Below, one piece after another: positions 59,093 to 64,000 of a DNA stretch of 64,000 nt (positions are counted from its first letter, which is position 1; each line of letters opens with the position of its first letter). The position numbers were made by a program, and so were the translations under genes. The DNA is from Chenopodium formosanum (Eukaryota > Streptophyta > Magnoliopsida > Caryophyllales > Amaranthaceae), in assembly GCA_024500155.1 (NCBI GenBank), contig CM044874.1, positions 2,731,001 to 2,795,000 on the forward strand. Reading direction: 5' to 3'. Under the pieces are notes generated by a model. It searched no databases. It saw only the letters and a list, made by a program, of their open reading frames with translations, and was not told the origin of the DNA.

Positions 59093-59178
59093 TAATCTGA
59101 ACCGTCCGAATTAATCTAATCCTACGGATGAGATTGATTCTTATATAACTAAGGTTCTTATATAAGGATGGGTTCTTA
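59093..59178 (-). repeat. right terminal inverted repeat of the 14-kb element
   Basis: The reverse complement starts TAAGAACCCATCCTTATATA and contains ATAAGAATCAATCTCATCCG, matching 45118-45196. Confidence 0.78.
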
Positions 59179-59292
<114 letters not shown>

Positions 59293-59428
59293 TTTAAAGT
59301 TTTTAATTTCATCAAAGCATATAATGTAATTCTATACACAAAATGGTGGTTGTGATCTAGATTTTCCCTTTCTTATAAGCGAGAATAAAAATTAACTTTG
59401 TTCACACATGAACACCTAAAAAGATATA

Positions 59429-59518
59429 CTACCTCCGTTTCATAGTTTTTGCAACTTTGAGTATTATTTGTGAAAGATAAAATATTCCAAAGTTGCAAAA
59501 AAAATGAAACGGAGATAG
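59429..59518. mobile_element. Stowaway MITE, 90 bp
   Basis: The ends CTACCTCCGTTTCATAGTTT and GAAACGGAGATAG are inverted repeats with TA at 59427-59428 and 59519-59520. Inner arms AGTTTTTGCAACTTTG and CAAAGTTGC continue the pairing. Confidence 0.85.
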
Positions 59519-59598
59519 TACATGATTGAACAATTATTTATTGAATGGTTTACAACTGTGAGTCATAGTGATGTACTCTAATATCGCAAATTCTATGC

Positions 59599-60025
59599 TA
59601 CTCCTAGAGTACCGTATCCTTGGCACGGTACTCCAGGTTTATAGAATTTACGTTATTTTAATATGAAGTTCTTGTTATTTTAATTTATATAATATACATG
59701 TTATTTTTAAAATAAGTATGTGTTATTTTATATTTGCAAGTTGTTTTTTTTTTCAACATTGATCCTTTCCGTATACTATAGATTTATAAAATTCATGTTA
59801 TTTTGACGTGAACCTCTTATATTTCAATTAATATATGTGTTATTTTTTAAATAAGTACATGTTATTTTTATAAATGCATGTTTTTTTTTTATGCATGATG
59901 TTGAAGTAAATAAGTGAATAACATATTAATTTAGCAAAATAACACAAGGTTTAAAACAAAATAACCTAAGCCTTTGGCAAAATAACTCAAGCATATTGGG
60001 CAGGGAGTACCATGGTTCAGGAGTA
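59599..60025. mobile_element. inverted-repeat element with TGTTATTTT repeats
   Basis: The ends TACTCCTAGAGTACCG and CATGGTTCAGGAGTA are imperfect inverted repeats. The interior holds about eight TGTTATTTT motifs on the left and the inverse AAAATAAC on the right. The class is unknown. Confidence 0.5.
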
Positions 60026-60088
60026 TATAATACTAATTCCTCTAATATTATATTTTTCAAACTACATTTGTTATTTAACTCTTTAATA

Positions 60089-60335
60089 CTCCCTCCATTT
60101 TTAAATATTTACTCTGGAGTTTTAGGAGAAATTGGAAAAAGTGATAAAATATAAAGGTATTGGGATTAGTGGAAGATAAATTGGAGGAGAGGGAATCTAA
60201 AAGTAATAAAATTGAGTCCCACTAGTTGATAGAAATAAATTAAATATTATAAAACTTTTCAAATAAGGAAATGGAGCAAGCATTTAAAAATGACCGTAAA
60301 AGGAAAGTTGAACAAGTATTTAAAAACGAAGGGAG
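60089..60335. mobile_element. Stowaway-like MITE, 247 bp
   Basis: The ends CTCCCTCCATTTTTAAATA and TATTTAAAAACGAAGGGAG are inverted repeats with TA at 60087-60088 and 60336-60337. Confidence 0.85.
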
Positions 60336-60599
60336 TATTTCTCTACCCTCTTGTCAATTTATTTGATGTACTAATAGTACCCACAAAATAATATATAGTG
60401 AAGTTTATACACTAACCTTGAGAGCTTTTATATGAATTAATATTTTACATTCAATTAGCTATTGAGCTAATTCATGGAAATACAAGATTTAAAAGGTTGT
60501 ACATAAATAAGAAATAAAAAACTCACCCAAAAATCTTGTTTCAAGAGGGTCAGTGACTTGTTTCCAACAATTATACTTTGGGTTTATTATTTATAGGCA

Positions 60600-60841
60600 C
60601 TATAAGAAAATAACCTTTTCGTAGCGATTATTTTAACCTTTAGTATCGATTGTAATTGTAACAAAAAACTTTCCCAACGAATGGTCATTCGATACAATAC
60701 TCCCCGTTGCCTTAGCCTTTAGTAGTGGTTTTCAATATCGCTGGGGTTGATGTCAATAAGACAATAATCGATACGAAAAATTACATCCAATCGTGGTGAT
60801 TATTGTAGCGATTATAATCGCTATAAATGTTGAACTCATTT

Positions 60842-60889
<48 letters not shown>

Positions 60890-61269
60890 AACATACATAC
60901 ATATGATCTTTACAAGATTCGAACATGCAACCTCAAACTCTTATATTAAATGTTTCACCAATAAACTATGACATATTTTATCTATTCGTTGTCAAACAAT
61001 AATTATATATCTAGTGTAGAAAAGGCTTTTGTATCGAATTCTAAGATTTAGTGGCGATTGTAAATGATACGATTTCATAATTTTATAAATGTGCAAAAAT
61101 AGTGTGGATATGTATTATTATGTTTTCCGTATCGATTTTATATGGGAAAACCATGACGATTGTAAAATGATACGATTTCCTTAAATATTTCACAAACAAA
61201 CTTGCATATTGTAGCGAATGTACAATCGCTACAAAATAATCGCTACGAAAAGATAATTTTCTTGTAGTG
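60600..61269. mobile_element. non-autonomous CACTA element, 670 bp, AGG target duplication
   Basis: The ends CACTATAAGAAAATAACC and ATTTTCTTGTAGTG are inverted repeats. AGG stands on both sides (60597-60599, 61270-61272), the 3-bp duplication of CACTA elements. Subterminal motifs TCGTAGCGATT and AATCGCTAC occur in both arms. No transposase is encoded. Confidence 0.87.
60846..61010 (-). mobile_element. possible SINE nested in the CACTA element
   Basis: On the minus strand TAGTTTATTGG (A-box-like) precedes GGTTGCATGTTCGAATCTTG (B-box-like). On the plus strand the segment starts with 42 consecutive A (60846-60887), so on the minus strand it ends in poly-T. No target duplication was identified. 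Confidence 0.42.
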
Positions 61270-61272
61270 AGG

Positions 61273-61755
61273 GATGAATTTGTTGACCAATTATTCAATA
61301 ATTACTTGCCCATTCATTATTCATTTGTAGAATTTCAATTGATTGATAATTGATCATCGGTTACAGTGTTTAAAACTGCTCCAATTCAAGGAATTCAATA
61401 ATAATAATGATAATATAATGTTCAATTCTTAATTATGACCAATAATTTAGACCATCATAAGAATTCAAAAAAAAAAAAAAAAAAAAGACCATCATAATAA
61501 TACCGGTTACAAACTTTGAATTGGGAGATAATACTAACAGTACATATAATCGCTTATGTGGCAAGTTTATAAGTTGAAAAGTGATGTGGCGAAATGAAAC
61601 AAAAAACAGTTTTTTTTTTTAACTCAAAACGAAGATAAATTATATTAGCCTATAAGGCTATAAAGTTTCATTACAACAAAAGAGCAAGGGAATCTAAAAT
61701 TACCAAAACTAATGAAAATATAGGTAATAATAGGAACCTGCTGAAACATACTAAT
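61273..61755. other. spacer with a short LINE 3' tail at about 61611-61700 (minus)
   Basis: Read on the minus strand, AGCCTTATAGGCTAATATAA then TTTTGAGTT and a poly-A (T run 61611-61621) resembles the 3' end of LINE element 1 (TTTAGCCTTTTAATCTAATA, TTTTGTT, poly-A). The rest is AT-rich, with no gene seen. Confidence 0.45.
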
Positions 61756-64000
61756 TGTAACACCCTAATAATTCTCCCTTTTCCAAACCACTTACTTTAA
61801 ATAAAAATAGAGGAGAACCATTGGCATGTTACCGCCACGTGTTAAAACGTTAAGGCTTTATCAAAGTATTGCAGCGGAAATCCAACTTAAATCTTAAAAT
61901 AATATAATCTAGAAAATCAATAAGTCAAAGCTTACAAATTGGAACCATAAAGACCCTTATTAAAAACCAAACCAATAATCGAAGTCCCAAAACATAATTA
62001 AAGTAGTAAAACATAAATAAGTTCAACACAAAGAACGAATACTCTCAATCACACCAATCCCTTAACAATGCGTATGTCAAATCCCCGAACTTAACATCAT
62101 CAAGCTAACCTGTGCAATACTGCTCCCTAATAATACAAGTGTAATAATTGGATCATCACAGGGTCATTGAAAGGCGAAGGTCATGACCAAAATAAAACAC
62201 ACAAAAGCACGCAATCAGCAAAGCTGAGTACATACAAGGTACAACGTACCAAACCTAGCATGCTCAACCAATTAAAGTAAATAAACATACAGCACGAATT
62301 TATTAATAAAGACTCCACACTTAAACAATTCAATCGACTCAACATACTTGCTAATCAATTCCAAAACACTTGACTCTTTATATTTAATTTAATTAATTTA
62401 GTTTGGAGTAAGCAATAGACGAGGTTGTCCAATCCACCAAATCATTTTGGTCCCAAATGACCATTTAAAATAAAAGTTTAGCGCGATGCAAGAATGGGCG
62501 CGACTCCATTCTCACAAAGTTAGTCTAGGATCCCATCTAACTTTCATCATAAAATAAAAATGTAAATACCAAAAGAGAAGAGGACATGTTGATCAAACAA
62601 GCCTCGGAAAGCCACGGGCTACCACTGTGTACCCCAACCCATAACTGTCAATACTCTAGAAGTGCACGCTTTCTAGAGTTTTATTGCTCATCCATGTTTC
62701 ACTTTACGTGATTACAATTTTAATTAATAGTCGACTCATTCAAGAAGACCATACATAACAATCATACATCAATTCACTTTTAATCTTATTTAGGACAAGG
62801 GTGATCACATCACAAATTGACCTTTAATTTCATTAAACTTCCAAATTTTCCAAAATTGTTGAACATAGTCAACCCACCTAGCCATTTCGGCTTGATCCAC
62901 TTTTACTCAACATACTAACAAGTCATGCTTGAGTAATAAATAAAATAAATAACAACCTTGTGGAATAATTAATAAATTCATTCCACTTAAACCATTCAAT
63001 TCCAATCCTTTAATAATCCAAATGTGGTTAACAAACCAATCCAATAAAAATATGCTTGTATCAACATTCCATACAAACAATTAATCAAATATATATAATT
63101 CAACATGTTTGCATCCATAATTCCATACAAACGTAATCAATTCACCAAAACATGTCTCATAAACATAAGCACATGAATTAATTAAATGTATAACCAAACA
63201 ATTTCCATCCAAGTGTTCTCTAAACATGAAACTAAGTTCTTTCTTTTTGGTACCTAAACATGATACTACTTACAACGAAGTAGACATGTACGTACCTCGT
63301 ATAAACAATCCTTTGTCCCACTTTTAATCACTTAAAAGTCTCCTAGGGAATAATCACCTCCTAGAAAACAACCAATAATCACAAATTAACACTTCAACAA
63401 ATTTCCAGAATATAAATTTGATTAAAGGTCCTTAAAACTCCATTAAAAACATGTTTTTATGGTTAATTAACCATTATAAATACAATAGGAACAAAAGCCC
63501 CAAATTAATTGCTCATTAGAACCCTAAAATCCCAATTTGATTAAATTAAAACCCTAGGTTTATAAATTATAAAATCTGAAAAATATATAACACAATTAAA
63601 ATCTGAAATTATAGGTTTAAGCTATCAAAAACATGATTTTGATACTAAAAATATAATCTTTATACTACAAATCAAAACCCCAAAACAATTAAATCAATTC
63701 TAAACAAAACTAAAAAAAAAAATAAAACAAAGGAGGAGGAAAGAGAAGTGGGCCACGGCTGGGTTGTCGGTGGGTCGCCGGTGTCAGGTGGCCGGCGGTG
63801 GTGAGGGGCGCCGGTGGTGGCTGGGCGGCATAAGGGTGGCAACAATGGTGGTGAGTTAAAACTCACGTAAAGAGGAGGAAAAAAAAAAGAAAGAAAGAAA
63901 AAGAAAAGAAAAAGGGAAAAGAAAAGAAAATAAAAATAAAAGGAAAATAAGAAAATAAAATAAAGAGGAGAGAAAATAAGACTAACCTTTAGTGTGGGAA
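61756..64000 (+). mobile_element. candidate long LTR (gypsy/Tekay style), truncated by the window end
   Basis: TGTAACACCCTAATAATTC at 61756 is a common start of long LTRs of chromovirus-type gypsy elements. What follows is over 2 kb of non-coding sequence with fairly even composition and no other repeats. It ends in a purine-rich and GC-rich patch (63725-63960). No primer site or coding region is reached before the window ends. The minus-strand ORF at 63672-63866 is low-complexity and not convincing. Confidence 0.42.

Larger units (their letters stand above)
45118..59178. mobile_element. 14-kb Mutator-like element with two convergent genes and a captured host fragment
   Basis: The ends TAAGAACCCTCC... 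and ...GGATGGGTTCTTA are imperfect inverted repeats of roughly 75-85 bases. Next inward on both sides come CT-rich leader-like sequence with splice donors, T/A-rich CGATTTTC arrays, and TTAGAACAT-rich sequence. The left half encodes a FAR1-like MULE transposase; the right half, on the other strand, encodes an Ulp1-type protein. Such pairing is known from Ulp1-bearing MULEs in plants (KAONASHI in Arabidopsis, CUMULE in melon). No 9-bp target duplication is visible. The right flank is a TA microsatellite. Frameshifts in both genes suggest an inactive copy or assembly errors. Confidence 0.85.

Overview
This window is nuclear DNA of a flowering plant. The evidence is spliceosomal genes, very AT-rich spacers, plant-type LINEs (DUF4283 ORF1, RNase H-tailed ORF2), Stowaway, Harbinger-like and CACTA elements, a FAR1-like Mutator transposase and a plant-type short-chain dehydrogenase. 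Species cannot be fixed from the sequence; a eudicot is likely. Almost everything here is transposon or repeat. The only well-supported host gene is an SDR dehydrogenase. A small uncharacterised ORF near the left edge is a second candidate.

Left part (1-18 kb): a copia-type LTR end carrying a SINE, the uncharacterised ORF (496-1062, minus) and the SDR gene. The visible 3' exon of the SDR gene (4699-5503, minus) begins at a splice acceptor, not at an ATG. A phase-compatible first exon ending ...SLPTK lies 11.9 kb away at 17385-17473. The intervening intron would hold a full-length LINE with a 16-bp target duplication (6777-13611), a truncated LINE, a SINE, small inverted-repeat elements and a TA microsatellite.

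Middle part (18-37 kb): nested small transposons, many with TTA or TAA target duplications and interiors built of GAACT repeats; a minus-strand LINE inside a DNA element; a Helitron-like element; and a second full-length LINE (28709-35829) with a 13-bp target duplication. Both full LINEs carry the 5' part of ORF2 overlapping the 3' part of ORF1 by more than 600 nt in another frame, with similarity kept in both frames.

Satellite part (37-45 kb): a degenerate GGGTC-rich stretch, then about a dozen copies of a roughly 322-bp satellite. The satellite is split by a 1.35-kb solo LTR with a perfect 5-bp target duplication.

Right part (45-59 kb): a 14-kb Mutator-like element with imperfect terminal inverted repeats. 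Its left arm drives a FAR1-like transposase gene (46791-50831, plus). Its right arm drives a convergent, many-exon gene (56968-50954, minus) with a plant-mobile-domain-like N-terminal part and a truncated Ulp1-type protease end. A 69-bp palindrome sits between the two stop codons. The right arm also holds a captured piece of a calmodulin-binding host protein. Introns consist largely of a reiterated TTAGAACAT motif. Two 0.54-kb elements at 36-37 kb share this motif and part of the terminal repeat, so they look like non-autonomous relatives. Right of this lie Stowaway copies, a CACTA element with AGG target duplications, a LINE tail and probably the start of a long LTR running off the window.

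Most coding breaks in the transposons fall in homopolymer runs, so some may be assembly errors. All domain assignments were made by eye.
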